In this document: positions 15,018 to 27,551 of the stretch, one piece after another
How positions within the stretch are numbered: position 1 is the first letter of the stretch
Layout: each line of letters starts with the position of its first letter
NCBI GenBank assembly: GCA_003278255.1
Contig: QCFZ01000001.1
Location: 140,054 to 204,053, forward strand
Direction of reading: 5' to 3'
DNA: 64,000 nt
Source of the DNA: Prochlorococcus sp. AG-363-O15
Lineage (GTDB): Bacteria > Cyanobacteriota > Cyanobacteriia > PCC-6307 > Cyanobiaceae
Position numbers and translations under genes: made by a program
Notes under the pieces: generated by a model
Told to the model about the DNA's origin: nothing
What the model saw: only the letters and a program-made list of their open reading frames with translations
Database searches by the model: none

Positions 15018-15572
15018 TTAATTTGAACATTGGCGAAGGTATATACCTTCTTCTCCATCTATATCTTTAAGACGCAATTGAATTGATTCTGAAAGGCGAG
15101 TGGGAACTTTCCTTCCACAAAAATCGGGCTGAATAGGAACTTCTCTATGTCCACGATCCACCATTGCCAACAACATAACTCTCTCTGCACGTCCCCAGGC
15201 TTGTAATGCCTCTAAAGCTGCTCGCACTGTGCGTCCAGTGAAAATCACATCATCAACTAAAACTACTTGACGTCCCTCAACAGTTGAAGGGAGATCTGTA
15301 GGTTCAACAATTCTGGTACCTATTCTCAAAATATCGTCCCTATGAAATGTTGGATCAAGGCTTCCTTGATCAATGGCATGACCAGTAAGTGCTTGCAGTT
15401 CTTTAGCTAAAACTTTGGAAAGATGCACTCCTCGTGTTGGGATGCCAAGCAGCAGCAACCCTTTGCTTTCGGGAACTGTCTCAAGGACTTGAGAAGCTAG
15501 ACGAGTCAGAGTTCGCCTAAGCTCCTGTTCCGAAAGAATTTCAACCCTCTCATCTCTAAGGTTGTCTTTCAT
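15018..15572 (-). CDS. pyrR: PyrR: pyrimidine regulator / uracil phosphoribosyltransferase
   Basis: 184 aa with the type I phosphoribosyltransferase PRPP loop VVLVDDVIFTGRTVRAALEAL near residues 90-110 and the PyrR-type flanks (GIPTRGVHLSK, RHDDI-like HRDDILRIGT). PyrR makes UMP from uracil and PRPP, and in some bacteria binds pyr mRNA as an attenuator. In this lineage the RNA role is uncertain; no pyr genes are near. It is convergent with the Hsp70-like gene and divergent from gpmI. Confidence 0.9.
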   Translation of the reverse strand: MKDNLRDERVEILSEQELRRTLTRLASQVLETVPESKGLLLLGIPTRGVHLSKVLAKELQALTGHAIDQGSLDPTFHRDDILRIGTRIVEPTDLPSTVEGRQVVLVDDVIFTGRTVRAALEALQAWGRAERVMLLAMVDRGHREVPIQPDFCGRKVPTRLSESIQLRLKDIDGEEGIYLRQCSN

Positions 15573-15730
15573 TAAAGATTGTTATGGGCAAAGATTTTAT
15601 GCTGAAGAAGCTCTAGAAGACAAAGAATTACATTCGCAAAAGCTGACGGAAATCAACACAAAGCCAACTCAAGACCTTGGAGGAAGTAGTTTGTTTTCAA
15701 GGAGTCCAATAAGAAGGAATCCAGTTCAAA

Positions 15731-17353
15731 ATGCCGAACATTAGTTCCGCAGACTCCATGCGTCACAACCCAGTGGCTCCTGTGGTCCTAGCAATACTTG
15801 ACGGGTGGGGACACAGTAACGAAAAGGCTCACAATGCCATTCAAAGTGCCCACACACCAATAATGGATGCCTTATGGCATGCATATCCACATACTCTTAT
15901 CGAAGCAAGTGGAGCAGATGTTGGATTGCCAGATGAGCAAATGGGCAATTCAGAAGTAGGTCATTTAACAATTGGTGCAGGTCGAGTTATTCAACAGGAG
16001 TTAGTAAGAATCACAGAGACAGTGAAAAATAATCGTCTACAACAAAACCCTGCCCTTGTACAACTTGCATCAAGATTAAAAAATTCCAACGGGACATTGC
16101 ACCTCTTAGGTCTTTGCTCTAATGGAGGGGTCCATAGCCATATAGATCATTTATGCGGTCTTTTAGATTGGGCAAAGGCTTCAGGTATAAAAAAAGTAGC
16201 CATACATGCAATAACTGATGGGCGAGATACTCCTACAAAAAGTGCAGGGAATTTTCTAAAGCAAATTAATGAATCAATCGAAAAAAATGGCATAGGTGAG
16301 ATATCTAGCCTCTGTGGAAGATATTGGGCGATGGATCGAGATCAACGATGGGAAAGGACATTTAAAGCCTACGAGTTGTTAACCAATCCAGAATTAACGA
16401 TAACCAAAGCATCTCCTGATTCGATATTGGAAAAAAGTTATGCATCAGGAATTACAGATGAATTTATTGAGCCAACTCGCCTTAACTCATCATATTTAAA
16501 ACAAAATGATGGATTGATAATGTTCAACTTTCGTCCTGATAGAGCGCGTCAGCTTATTCAAGCTCTGACATTAGATGATTTTAATAGTTTTCCAAAGAAT
16601 AATAATCCAAAATTAAATATTCTCACTTTCACTCAATACGAAGCAGAACTACCAGTATTAGTTGCATTTCCACCAGAGTCACTTGATCATCTTTTAGGAC
16701 AAATTGTTTCCGAACATGGCCTTAAACAATATCGAACTGCTGAAACTGAAAAGTATCCCCATGTCACTTATTTCTTAAATGGAGGGATAGAAAAACCTCT
16801 CCTTGGAGAAGATCGTCACCTTGTACCTTCTCCAAGAGTTGCCACTTATGATTTGTCACCAGAGATGTCATCCGATGAACTCACAGAAAGTTGTACTAAA
16901 GCTATTGAAAGTGGTACTTATTCTCTAATTGTAATTAACTACGCTAATCCAGATATGGTTGGTCATACTGGTGTTATGGAAGCAGCCAAAACTGCTATCT
17001 CTAAAGTTGATTCATGTATAGGGCGTCTTCTTACCTCTACTGGAAAAATGAGCGGAACCTTACTAATTACTGCAGATCATGGGAATGCAGAATTAATGCA
17101 AGGCCCAGATGGACAAGCCTGGACAGCTCACACAACTAATCCTGTCCCAGTGATTCTTGTTGAAGGTGAAAAAAGAAAGATTCCTAATCAGGGTAATTCA
17201 ATTCATTTACGAAATGGGGGCGGATTAGCAGATATCGCTCCAACAATTCTTCAGTTACTTAATCTGCCTAAACCCGATGCAATGACAGGTTATTCACTAA
17301 TTGAAGATGTTCAAACACCATCTGCTAAACCATTGCTAGCACAGCCCGTCTAA
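15731..17353 (+). CDS. gpmI: 2,3-bisphosphoglycerate-independent phosphoglycerate mutase
   Basis: 540 aa, usual length. It interconverts 3- and 2-phosphoglycerate. Visible motifs are the metal site [10 protein letters not shown], the nucleophile Ser in [24 protein letters not shown], and the C-terminal metal ligands [13 protein letters not shown] and ITADHGNAE. The start at 15731 gives nine residues before [12 protein letters not shown] 15758 is an alternative. secG follows 52 bp later on the same strand. Confidence 0.95.
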   Translation: MPNISSADSMRHNPVAPVVLAILDGWGHSNEKAHNAIQSAHTPIMDALWHAYPHTLIEASGADVGLPDEQMGNSEVGHLTIGAGRVIQQELVRITETVKNNRLQQNPALVQLASRLKNSNGTLHLLGLCSNGGVHSHIDHLCGLLDWAKASGIKKVAIHAITDGRDTPTKSAGNFLKQINESIEKNGIGEISSLCGRYWAMDRDQRWERTFKAYELLTNPELTITKASPDSILEKSYASGITDEFIEPTRLNSSYLKQNDGLIMFNFRPDRARQLIQALTLDDFNSFPKNNNPKLNILTFTQYEAELPVLVAFPPESLDHLLGQIVSEHGLKQYRTAETEKYPHVTYFLNGGIEKPLLGEDRHLVPSPRVATYDLSPEMSSDELTESCTKAIESGTYSLIVINYANPDMVGHTGVMEAAKTAISKVDSCIGRLLTSTGKMSGTLLITADHGNAELMQGPDGQAWTAHTTNPVPVILVEGEKRKIPNQGNSIHLRNGGGLADIAPTILQLLNLPKPDAMTGYSLIEDVQTPSAKPLLAQPV

Positions 17354-17405
17354 AATTGTTCAAATTTGCTATTCAATTCATTGAATCAAGTATTAAAATA
17401 ATTTT

Positions 17406-17642
17406 ATGACTACAACTGTTCTTTCTTGGATATGGGTTGCCTCAGGGGTTTTTCTGATGCTACTAATACTTCTTCATAGCCCCAAAGGCGATGGAATGGG
17501 CGGACTAGCAGCAAGCGGAAGTTCGATGTTTACAAGCGCCAGTAGTGCAGAGGCAACTCTAAATAGAGCCACTTGGATATGTTTATCGATTTTTCTCAGC
17601 CTTGCAATTATCCTTGGAGCTGGTTGGTTAAATCAAACATAA
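17406..17642 (+). CDS. secG: Preprotein translocase subunit SecG
   Basis: 78 aa with the SecG pattern: a first membrane helix (SWIWVASGVFLMLLILLHS), the conserved loop PKGDGMGGLAASGSSMFTSASSAEATLNRATW, and a second helix (ICLSIFLSLAIILGAGWL). It belongs to the SecYEG channel in the cytoplasmic and thylakoid membranes. It lies directly after gpmI, an arrangement common in cyanobacteria. Confidence 0.92.
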   Translation: MTTTVLSWIWVASGVFLMLLILLHSPKGDGMGGLAASGSSMFTSASSAEATLNRATWICLSIFLSLAIILGAGWLNQT

Positions 17643-18198
17643 ATAAGATACTCTAACTTAAGTAATTAATGATCTATTGCAATCAGTAATAAAGGAGAAT
17701 TTAAGCACACTAAACAGAAAAACCTTAATAAGATTATTTCTTCCAATTAATTCACCAAAACACTATTCTATCTCCCAAAATTTAACGAAATAGCTAATAT
17801 CTATTTTACTACTAAGCCCATAGAATACATTCATCAATCATGGTGCGGATCAATAAACCTAAACAAAAGGATATTAAAGCAATCATTTAAGAGCTCAGAG
17901 CACAAAGCATTAGTCCTTAGAGTCTCAAAGGTAAGCAATTTACCAAAATGTACACAAACAGCTGTTCAAGTAGTTAATATCTTTACCAATAAAACCTTGA
18001 AAACACTTAATCTATAACCAATTAAATCAGCTATAAAACCGATTCATTGAATTAAGAATTTATGAGATAAGCACCATCTTTTGAGCCAATTATTAATACT
18101 AAGCATCAATATTTTTCTTTGTTAGGGGAAATATTCTAATAATATATAGAAGCTATTAGGTCAATAAAAACCTCAACAGTCCTTCTAAAGCCAAGTCG
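17643..18198. other. Long intergenic stretch with no gene seen
   Basis: About 555 bp, unusually long for this compact genome and very AT-rich. Stop codons are dense in all frames; the longest ATG frame I found (near 17840) has only 16 codons. A short inverted repeat AGGT...ACCT near 18161-18178 could end the minus-strand gene that follows. A non-coding RNA is possible, but I recognise none. Confidence 0.35.
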
Positions 18199-18363
18199 CT
18201 AAATGGTTATTCTTCTGGTCTTATAAGACTTCCCAGTAAATGGCTGGAATCCTATAGCTGGTGGCTGATTATCTTTATAGGGATGAAAAAGTGCATCCCC
18301 CATACCCTTGACTAAATTAACAAACCATTTAAACAAGCTGTTCATAAGATTTATTGAACTCAT
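18199..18363 (-). CDS. Small conserved-looking protein (54 aa)
   Basis: ATG 18363 to TAG 18199. The product has an amphipathic start (NSLFKWFVNLVKGMGDALFHP) followed by a proline- and aromatic-rich segment (PPAIGFQPFTGKSYKTRR) and a basic end. A weak ribosome site (AAGGA) lies about 14 bases upstream. Composition and lack of overlap with other genes support it as real. It lies 3' of groEL beyond the groEL terminator, on the same strand. Family unknown to me. Confidence 0.6.
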   Translation of the reverse strand: MSSINLMNSLFKWFVNLVKGMGDALFHPYKDNQPPAIGFQPFTGKSYKTRRITI

Positions 18364-18513
18364 ATCTTAGTTATAGATCCTTTTTACATATTCGACCTTA
18401 AAAAAATCAATATTAAAGTCCCCTAGTGACATATTTTTATGCAGACACAAGATATAGCGAGTGCATTTTTTGATAACTAGGTATTTGTTCATATATTTTT
18501 CAACGCTACCGAA

Positions 18514-18546
18514 CAAAAAAAAAGGCCAATTAAGGCCTTTTTTTGT
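18514..18546 (-). terminator. Rho-independent terminator after groEL
   Basis: A GGCC/GGCC stem extended by runs of A and T on either side (AAAAAAAGGCC, a 6-base loop, GGCCTTTTTTT). It lies about 30 bp past the groEL stop. The A and T runs on both sides would allow it to work in either direction. Confidence 0.85.
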
Positions 18547-18577
18547 TTAGATAGCCATTATAGGCTGTTCAGTTAGC

Positions 18578-20224
<1,647 letters not shown>

Positions 20225-20290
20225 TTACCTTTAAAAAGAGAGTGTTAGAAGTGTTAAAAATCTGAGTTGCAACTGAAATTTTGAAGAGCT

Positions 20291-20602
20291 TCAGTTAACT
20301 ACTGCAAGTATGTCCTTCTCAGACAAGAGGACATACTCATCACTACCGAGTTTAATGTCGGTACCTGCGTACTTGCTGTATAGGACTTTGTCACCTACAC
20401 CTACCTCTGGGGACTGACGAGAGCCATCATCATTTCGCTTACCAGGCCCAACCTGTGCTACTTCCCCAACTTGAGGTTTTTCTTTGGCGGTATCAGGCAA
20501 GAGAATCCCACCAGCCGTCTTCTCTTCTGATTCTGAGACTTTTACAAAAACGCGATCTCCTAGTGGCTTTACGGTGGAGACGCTAAGGGAAACAGCTGCC
20601 AT
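20291..20602 (-). CDS. groES: Co-chaperonin GroES (10 kDa)
   Basis: 103 aa, usual length. It has the family start [34 protein letters not shown], whose mobile loop (about 23-35) contacts GroEL, then the core [31 protein letters not shown]. It is the first gene of groESL on the minus strand; the start lies 54 bp from the CIRCE operator. Confidence 0.97.
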   Translation of the reverse strand: MAAVSLSVSTVKPLGDRVFVKVSESEEKTAGGILLPDTAKEKPQVGEVAQVGPGKRNDDGSRQSPEVGVGDKVLYSKYAGTDIKLGSDEYVLLSEKDILAVVN

Positions 20603-20655
20603 AGATTAGGTGCAGAAGCAACAACAAGGCGCCTGAGGACCACTCTAAACAAGAG

Positions 20656-20682
20656 TTAGCACTCAAGGCTCATGAGTGCCAA
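20656..20682 (-). promoter_or_regulatory. CIRCE operator upstream of groESL
   Basis: TTAGCACTC-N9-GAGTGCCAA matches the CIRCE consensus (TTAGCACTC-N9-GAGTGCTAA) with one mismatch. HrcA binds CIRCE and represses groESL until heat stress. It lies between groES and atpD, which are divergent, 54 bp from the groES start. The match is direct; HrcA control is inferred from family knowledge, since hrcA is not in the window. Confidence 0.9.
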
Positions 20683-20821
20683 CCTATTCGCAGGACCCTA
20701 TAGGGCACCATAGGTAACTAGTGCGGTTGACCGAACCGTATAGCTTCCGGTCATGCAAAGTGGTAATCTTGCGCCGCTCAGGAAGGGCAAGCTTTTTTAG
20801 CGCAACCCCTCGCATTTCTAA

Positions 20822-22294
<1,473 letters not shown>

Positions 22295-22305
22295 CTAATT
22301 CCCTA

Positions 22306-22342
22306 CAGGGTGTTTTACGGGCCATCCCTCAAAAACACCCTG
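22306..22342 (+). other. Hairpin between atpD and atpC
   Basis: An 11-bp perfect stem (CAGGGTGTTTT / AAAACACCCTG) with a 15-nt loop starts 12 bp after the atpD stop. No T-run follows, so it is not a standard terminator. It could protect atpD mRNA or lower atpC expression relative to atpD, as F1 needs three beta per epsilon. Confidence 0.6.
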
Positions 22343-22384
22343 AATCCCTAAACAACAAACTAATTCACACAACACCCTCTAAAA

Positions 22385-22795
22385 ATGTCCCTCACCCTGC
22401 GAGTGCTGGCACCCGACCAGAGCGTGTTCGACGGCACCGTTGAAGAAGTAATCCTTCCTAGCACTACTGGCCTTTTAGGGATTTTACCTGGCCACATTTC
22501 CATGGTCACAGCTCTCGACATTGGTGTCCTGAGGGTTCTTAATGATGGAAATTGGAACTCAATCGCTTTAATGGGTGGATTTGCTGAGGTTGAAGGTAAT
22601 GATGTAACCGTTTTAGTAAATGGAGCCGAGCTAGGCAGCAAAATTGATGCCTCAGCAGCTGAAGTTGACCTTGAACAAGCCAAAAATGAATTAAATCAAT
22701 TAGAAGGGCAATCAGCTTCAACTGAGAAATTAAAAGCTCAACAAAAATTCAATCGAGCAAGAGCAAGATTTCAAGCGACCCAAAATCAAAACTAA
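22385..22795 (+). CDS. atpC: ATP synthase subunit epsilon
   Basis: 136 aa. The N-terminal beta-sandwich (LTLRVLAPDQSVFDGTVEEVILPSTTGLLGILPGHISMVTAL) is typical, and a C-terminal helical hairpin (SAAEVDLEQAKNELNQLE and later) follows. Epsilon rotates with gamma and limits ATP hydrolysis. It lies 90 bp after atpD. Its first codons are GC-rich compared with the rest. Confidence 0.96.
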   Translation: MSLTLRVLAPDQSVFDGTVEEVILPSTTGLLGILPGHISMVTALDIGVLRVLNDGNWNSIALMGGFAEVEGNDVTVLVNGAELGSKIDASAAEVDLEQAKNELNQLEGQSASTEKLKAQQKFNRARARFQATQNQN

Positions 22796-22810
22796 AAACA
22801 AGGAGCGTTA

Positions 22811-23482
22811 ATGAGTCTGAATCTGCTACTTGATAATGCAGATCCTAAAATATGGCAACAATGGTTCAACGTTGGAATTTTTAATGGCATAACAACTAAT
22901 CCAACTCTTCTAAAAAAAGCTAATCAGCCTTGCGAAATCAACAATATTGCTAACCTTATAAAAAATGCAGAACGATTAGGCTGTAGTGAATTTCATGTTC
23001 AAGCTTGGGGGGAAACAGATAAAAATCTCTTTGATACTGGAATAGCTTTAAACCAAATCAAAACAAAACGAATGAAAGTATATATAAAGATTCCAATCAC
23101 CCTAAACGGAAGTCTTGCAGCAAAAAAGTTGATCAGCAAAAATATACCTGTTACTTTCACTGCCTGCTATGAGGCTAAACAAGTTCTTATTGCAGAAAAT
23201 ATTGGTGCAAAATATATTGCACCTTATCTAACCAGAATATCCAACCTCGGCAAAGATGGTTTAGAAGAAATAATAATAATGAAGAGAATGCTTGAAGACT
23301 TAGAGAGCGACTGCAAGATCTTGGTGGCCAGTATTAAGAAAGTAGAAGAGCTGATTTGCCTTACAAAAGAAGGCTTAAACACATTTACAATTAATACAGA
23401 TCTTGCAACAGAACTATTCAATGTAAACTCAACGATAGATGCAGCCAAGAAATTCGAGAAAGATGCAAAGATGTTAAATTAG
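22811..23482 (+). CDS. TalC-type (fructose-6-phosphate aldolase-like) transaldolase
   Basis: 223 aa, the size of the small FSA/TalC transaldolases. Motifs: FNGITTNPTLL near the start, the Schiff-base lysine in VYIKIPITLNG, IGAKYIAPYLTRISNLGKDG, and ILVASIKKVEEL. The family transfers a three-carbon unit between sugar phosphates in the pentose phosphate pathway. It is the type that cyanophages carry as talC, distinct from the longer host TalB. It follows atpC by 15 bp and may share its transcript. Substitutions in the core (AYVA motif changed to VTFTACYEA) mean activity is not certain. Confidence 0.82.
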   Translation: MSLNLLLDNADPKIWQQWFNVGIFNGITTNPTLLKKANQPCEINNIANLIKNAERLGCSEFHVQAWGETDKNLFDTGIALNQIKTKRMKVYIKIPITLNGSLAAKKLISKNIPVTFTACYEAKQVLIAENIGAKYIAPYLTRISNLGKDGLEEIIIMKRMLEDLESDCKILVASIKKVEELICLTKEGLNTFTINTDLATELFNVNSTIDAAKKFEKDAKMLN

Positions 23483-23519
23483 GCTCAATCTATTAAGACT
23501 GTGATTATTTGAATCAAGC

Positions 23520-24098
<579 letters not shown>

Positions 24099-24135
24099 TC
24101 AAAGATCTAACCTAACAGTCTAGGCCTCAATTAAT

Positions 24136-24921
24136 TTGAAGAACTTTAAAGGGCTCCTTCTTTTTGACATCGACGGTGTCATAAGAGATGTAGCTAGCAG
24201 CTACCGACTAGCTATCCAAGAGACAGTTAATTTTTTCATTAACTGGCGGCCCAGTCTCGAAAACATTGATGTCTTGAAAAGTGAAGGGTGCTGGAACAAT
24301 GACTGGGATGCAAGCATGGAGCTCATTAAACGAAAGCAACAAGCCAATGGGGCATCTCAGTTGCCTGATCGCAAATATCTAGAAGAAGTTTTTAGTCATT
24401 TCTACTTTGGTGGCAGTCCAGACGGGGACCCCGAAGATTGGGATGGATTTATCATGAATGAAGAACTTCTTGTAAAGCCTAGATTTTTCAAAAATATTTC
24501 TCAAGAAAATTTCGCTTGGGGATTTGTAAGTGGCGCAGAAGCCTCTTCAGCAAAATATGTACTGGAGAATCGACTAGGTCTAAAAAATCCTCCATTAATT
24601 GCAATGGGAGATGCTCCTGACAAACCTAATCCACAAGGTCTGCTTCAGTTAGCAAGACAACTCACAGGTAAAGAATTAGGTGACAACATTCCACCAATCG
24701 CTTATCTAGGAGACACAGTTGCTGACGTAATCACAATCAAACAAGCAAAAGAAAAAATACCTAGTCAAACTTTTCTTAGTTTTGCAATAGCACCACCTCA
24801 TCTACATAATCCAAACAATCAAACAGCTAGAAAAATATATGAAGCAAAGTTGAAAGAGGCAGGGGCAGATGAGATTTTGAAATGTACCAATGAAATTCTT
24901 AAACACACCTTGAATTGGTAA
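24136..24921 (+). CDS. HAD-superfamily phosphatase (cyanobacterial/plant IA subfamily)
   Basis: 261 aa from TTG 24136. Motif I is LLLFDIDGVIRD (DxDG, nucleophile Asp), motif II FVSGAEASS, and motif III/IV PPIAYLGDTVADVITIKQA (GDT..D). The insert with CWNNDWDASMELI is typical of the TIGR01548-type proteins found in cyanobacteria and plants. The substrate is unknown. It is divergent from ycf65 and convergent with pepP. Confidence 0.82.
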   Translation: MKNFKGLLLFDIDGVIRDVASSYRLAIQETVNFFINWRPSLENIDVLKSEGCWNNDWDASMELIKRKQQANGASQLPDRKYLEEVFSHFYFGGSPDGDPEDWDGFIMNEELLVKPRFFKNISQENFAWGFVSGAEASSAKYVLENRLGLKNPPLIAMGDAPDKPNPQGLLQLARQLTGKELGDNIPPIAYLGDTVADVITIKQAKEKIPSQTFLSFAIAPPHLHNPNNQTARKIYEAKLKEAGADEILKCTNEILKHTLNW

Positions 24922-24946
24922 AGATTTTTAAGATTTCCAAAAAAAT

Positions 24947-26272
24947 CTACTTGGCAAACTGCATTGATTCAACTGATTTTAATGCATTCAACGACAAAAC
25001 TTCCTTTTCAAAATCTCCAACCAACACATCATCCTCGATTCGAATGCCTATGCCTTTCCAACGCTCATCAATAGATGGTTGATCTTGAGGAACAGGTAAG
25101 CGATCGCTTATGTAAATGCCTGGCTCAACAGTAAGGACCATTCCAGATTGCAACTTAACTGGATACTCTCCAAGACGATAAGCACCCACATCATGAACAT
25201 CTAAACCAAGCCAATGCCCTGTTCTATGCATATACAAATGACTATAAGCTCGTTGCTCAATTAGTGAATCTACACTTCCTCTTAACAATCCAAGATCAAG
25301 TAAGCCTTCAACAATAATACGCACTGCTGATTCATGAACATTTTCTGCATTTTGACCAGGAGAGACCAAGTCAATAGCTACCTCCTGAGCTTTTAAAACA
25401 ATCTCATAAAGTGCTCTTTGTTCACCTGTAAAATGACCATTAATTGGGAAAGTACGTGTAATATCACCATTGTAATAGTCAAATAAGGAACAGCCTGCAT
25501 CTATCAGTAGTAAATCACCATCAGCGAGCTGAGAGTTATTAGCTGTGTAATGCAAAACACAAGCATTATCCCCTCCTGCAACAATTGATTGATATGCAGG
25601 TCCTCTAGCCCCATGATCAAGGAAGTATTGCTCTATTAATGCTTGTACTTGACGTTCATTCATGCCGGGACGAACAATGTTTCTAGCTAATTCATGAGCT
25701 CCTGCAGAAATTCGAGCAGCTTCGCGCATTCGATCTATTTCAATCTTCTCTTTACGAAGTCTCAATTGATGTATCAATGGACAAGGTGCAACAAGTGAAA
25801 GTGCTCCAGATCCATTTCGCTGAAATTTGTCAAGTTGTTCTGTCCAAGCTTTAAGAACTAAAGCTTGGACCTGTGGATGCTTACCAACTCTAAAAGCGAT
25901 ACCATCTGCCCCAACGAGGTAATCACTTAAGCGAATTGCCAACTCATCTATTGAATGAGCAATATCCGCTCCAAATCTTCCAACTGCTCCTTCAGTACCC
26001 CATCTAAAACCAGTCCATACCTCATCTGTTGAGCGTTTAGGCAAGACAAAAAGAATATATTGTTCACCTTTAGGTCTATAAGGCAAAAAAAGTGCAACAG
26101 CATCAGGCTCATCAAAACCTGTCAAATACCAAAAGTCGCTGTTCTGACGAAAAGGATATTCACAATCAGAATGATGAGTAACGAGAGGAGCACCAGGTAT
26201 CACCGCTGCCTTATCTCCCAATTGAGCCAAAAAGCGATCTCGACGCTTGCTAAAACAATCCAGATCAATCAC
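24947..26272 (-). CDS. pepP: Xaa-Pro aminopeptidase (aminopeptidase P)
   Basis: 441 aa. It removes the N-terminal residue from peptides with proline second. The N-terminal domain (RDRFLAQLGDKAAVIPGAP, SDFWYLTGFDEPDAVALF) precedes a pita-bread metal domain with ligands in LLIDAGCSLFDYYNGDITRTFP (two Asp), HRTGHWLGLDVHD (His), VLTVEPGIYI (Glu) and GIRIEDDVLV (Glu). All five dimetal ligands are present. Confidence 0.94.
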   Translation of the reverse strand: MIDLDCFSKRRDRFLAQLGDKAAVIPGAPLVTHHSDCEYPFRQNSDFWYLTGFDEPDAVALFLPYRPKGEQYILFVLPKRSTDEVWTGFRWGTEGAVGRFGADIAHSIDELAIRLSDYLVGADGIAFRVGKHPQVQALVLKAWTEQLDKFQRNGSGALSLVAPCPLIHQLRLRKEKIEIDRMREAARISAGAHELARNIVRPGMNERQVQALIEQYFLDHGARGPAYQSIVAGGDNACVLHYTANNSQLADGDLLLIDAGCSLFDYYNGDITRTFPINGHFTGEQRALYEIVLKAQEVAIDLVSPGQNAENVHESAVRIIVEGLLDLGLLRGSVDSLIEQRAYSHLYMHRTGHWLGLDVHDVGAYRLGEYPVKLQSGMVLTVEPGIYISDRLPVPQDQPSIDERWKGIGIRIEDDVLVGDFEKEVLSLNALKSVESMQFAK

Positions 26273-26552
26273 AACAGCAACTCATTATCAATAGGACTCC
26301 AGAATGGAAGAAGTAACAATTCATTCCTACAAACTACTGAAATCTCATGCCACCTATCAAATGGCTTGCAAAAAGCAACTAGTAGGTAAAGATAAAAATG
26401 TCTAATTACTTGCCAAGCTCATACTGAGCAGAACCTGATCTCTTCACTACCCAAATAAAAATAATGCTCATACCAAAAGCCTCGCCAGAGGCTAAAAATA
26501 TGCAAAGTATGAATCACTTCAATCCCCAACACTCCTTGATAGGAATAAAGGC

Positions 26553-27551
26553 ATGAGCTCCGACATAGCATTGCTATCTCTTCTAATTGGCGTTGTTTTA
26601 ATAGGGTCTGCTTTGTGCTCAGGGATTGAAGCAGCATTACTAGCAGTAAATCCTCTACGGGTTCATGAAATTGCAGCAAGGAAAAAACCTGTTTCAGGCG
26701 CCAAACGATTGGCAAGACTTAAACAAAGATTAGGCAGGACACTAACAGTTCTTGTTATTGCAAATAATGGTTTCAATATCTTTGGGAGTTTAATGTTGGG
26801 AGGATACGCAGCTTTTGTTTTTGAACAACGTCAAATTAGTGGAATAGCACTTCCTTTGTTCTCAATTAGTTTAACTATTCTAGTCATACTTCTAGGAGAA
26901 ATACTCCCAAAATCAATTGGCAGCAGATTCGCTTTACAAGTTTCTTTAGCAAGTGCACCAATACTTCATTTACTAAGCATTTTAATGCGTCCATTATTAC
27001 TTTTGCTTGAACACTTGCTCCCGGTTATAACCGCAGAAAATGAAATAAGTACTGATGAAGAGGAAATTCGTCAATTAGCTCGCCTCGGATCACAAAAAGG
27101 GCAAATCGAAGCTGATGAAGCAGCAATGATTTTAAAAGTATTCCAACTAAACGATCTAACTGCTCGTGACCTCATGACTCCAAGAGTTGCCGCAACCACC
27201 TTGGATGGACATATAACTCTAGATGAACTTCGCCCAACACTTCTCAGAAACAATTCACAATGGTGGGTCGTACTAGGCGAAGAGGTAGATAAAGTTCTTG
27301 GGGTGGCAAACCGAGAAAGGCTTCTTACAGCCTTGCTTCAAGGAAGAGGAGATTTAACGCCTTCCGACCTAAGCGAAGCAGTTGAATTTGTTCCTGAAAT
27401 GATTCGAGTCGATCGACTACTCACTGGTTTTAACCGTGACAGCACTGGGGTCAGGGTTGTTGTTGATGAATTTGGAGGATTTGTAGGAGTGATTGGAGCA
27501 GAAGCAGTACTCGCAGTACTTGCTGGTTGGTGGCGAAAATCAAGCTCATGA
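26553..27551 (+). CDS. CNNM / CBS-domain membrane protein
   Basis: 332 aa. The N-terminal 150 residues hold the DUF21/CNNM membrane domain (IALLSLLIGVVLIGSALCSGIEAALLAVNPLRVHEIA, LTVLVIANNGFNIFGSLMLGG, ILVILLGEILPKSIGSRFA; each shown in part). A CBS pair follows from ARDLMTPRVAATTLDGHITLDEL to VVDEFGGFVGVIGAEAVLAVLAGW. The usual C-terminal CorC_HlyC domain is missing, so it is shorter than most TlyC/CorC relatives. Likely role: Mg2+ or divalent ion homeostasis. It overlaps the next gene by ATGA. Confidence 0.87.
   Translation: MSSDIALLSLLIGVVLIGSALCSGIEAALLAVNPLRVHEIAARKKPVSGAKRLARLKQRLGRTLTVLVIANNGFNIFGSLMLGGYAAFVFEQRQISGIALPLFSISLTILVILLGEILPKSIGSRFALQVSLASAPILHLLSILMRPLLLLLEHLLPVITAENEISTDEEEIRQLARLGSQKGQIEADEAAMILKVFQLNDLTARDLMTPRVAATTLDGHITLDELRPTLLRNNSQWWVVLGEEVDKVLGVANRERLLTALLQGRGDLTPSDLSEAVEFVPEMIRVDRLLTGFNRDSTGVRVVVDEFGGFVGVIGAEAVLAVLAGWWRKSSS

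Noticed and set aside
15562..15744. 60-codon plus frame bridging pyrR and gpmI
   Set aside because: It covers the divergent promoter region and overlaps gpmI out of frame; no conserved-looking segments.
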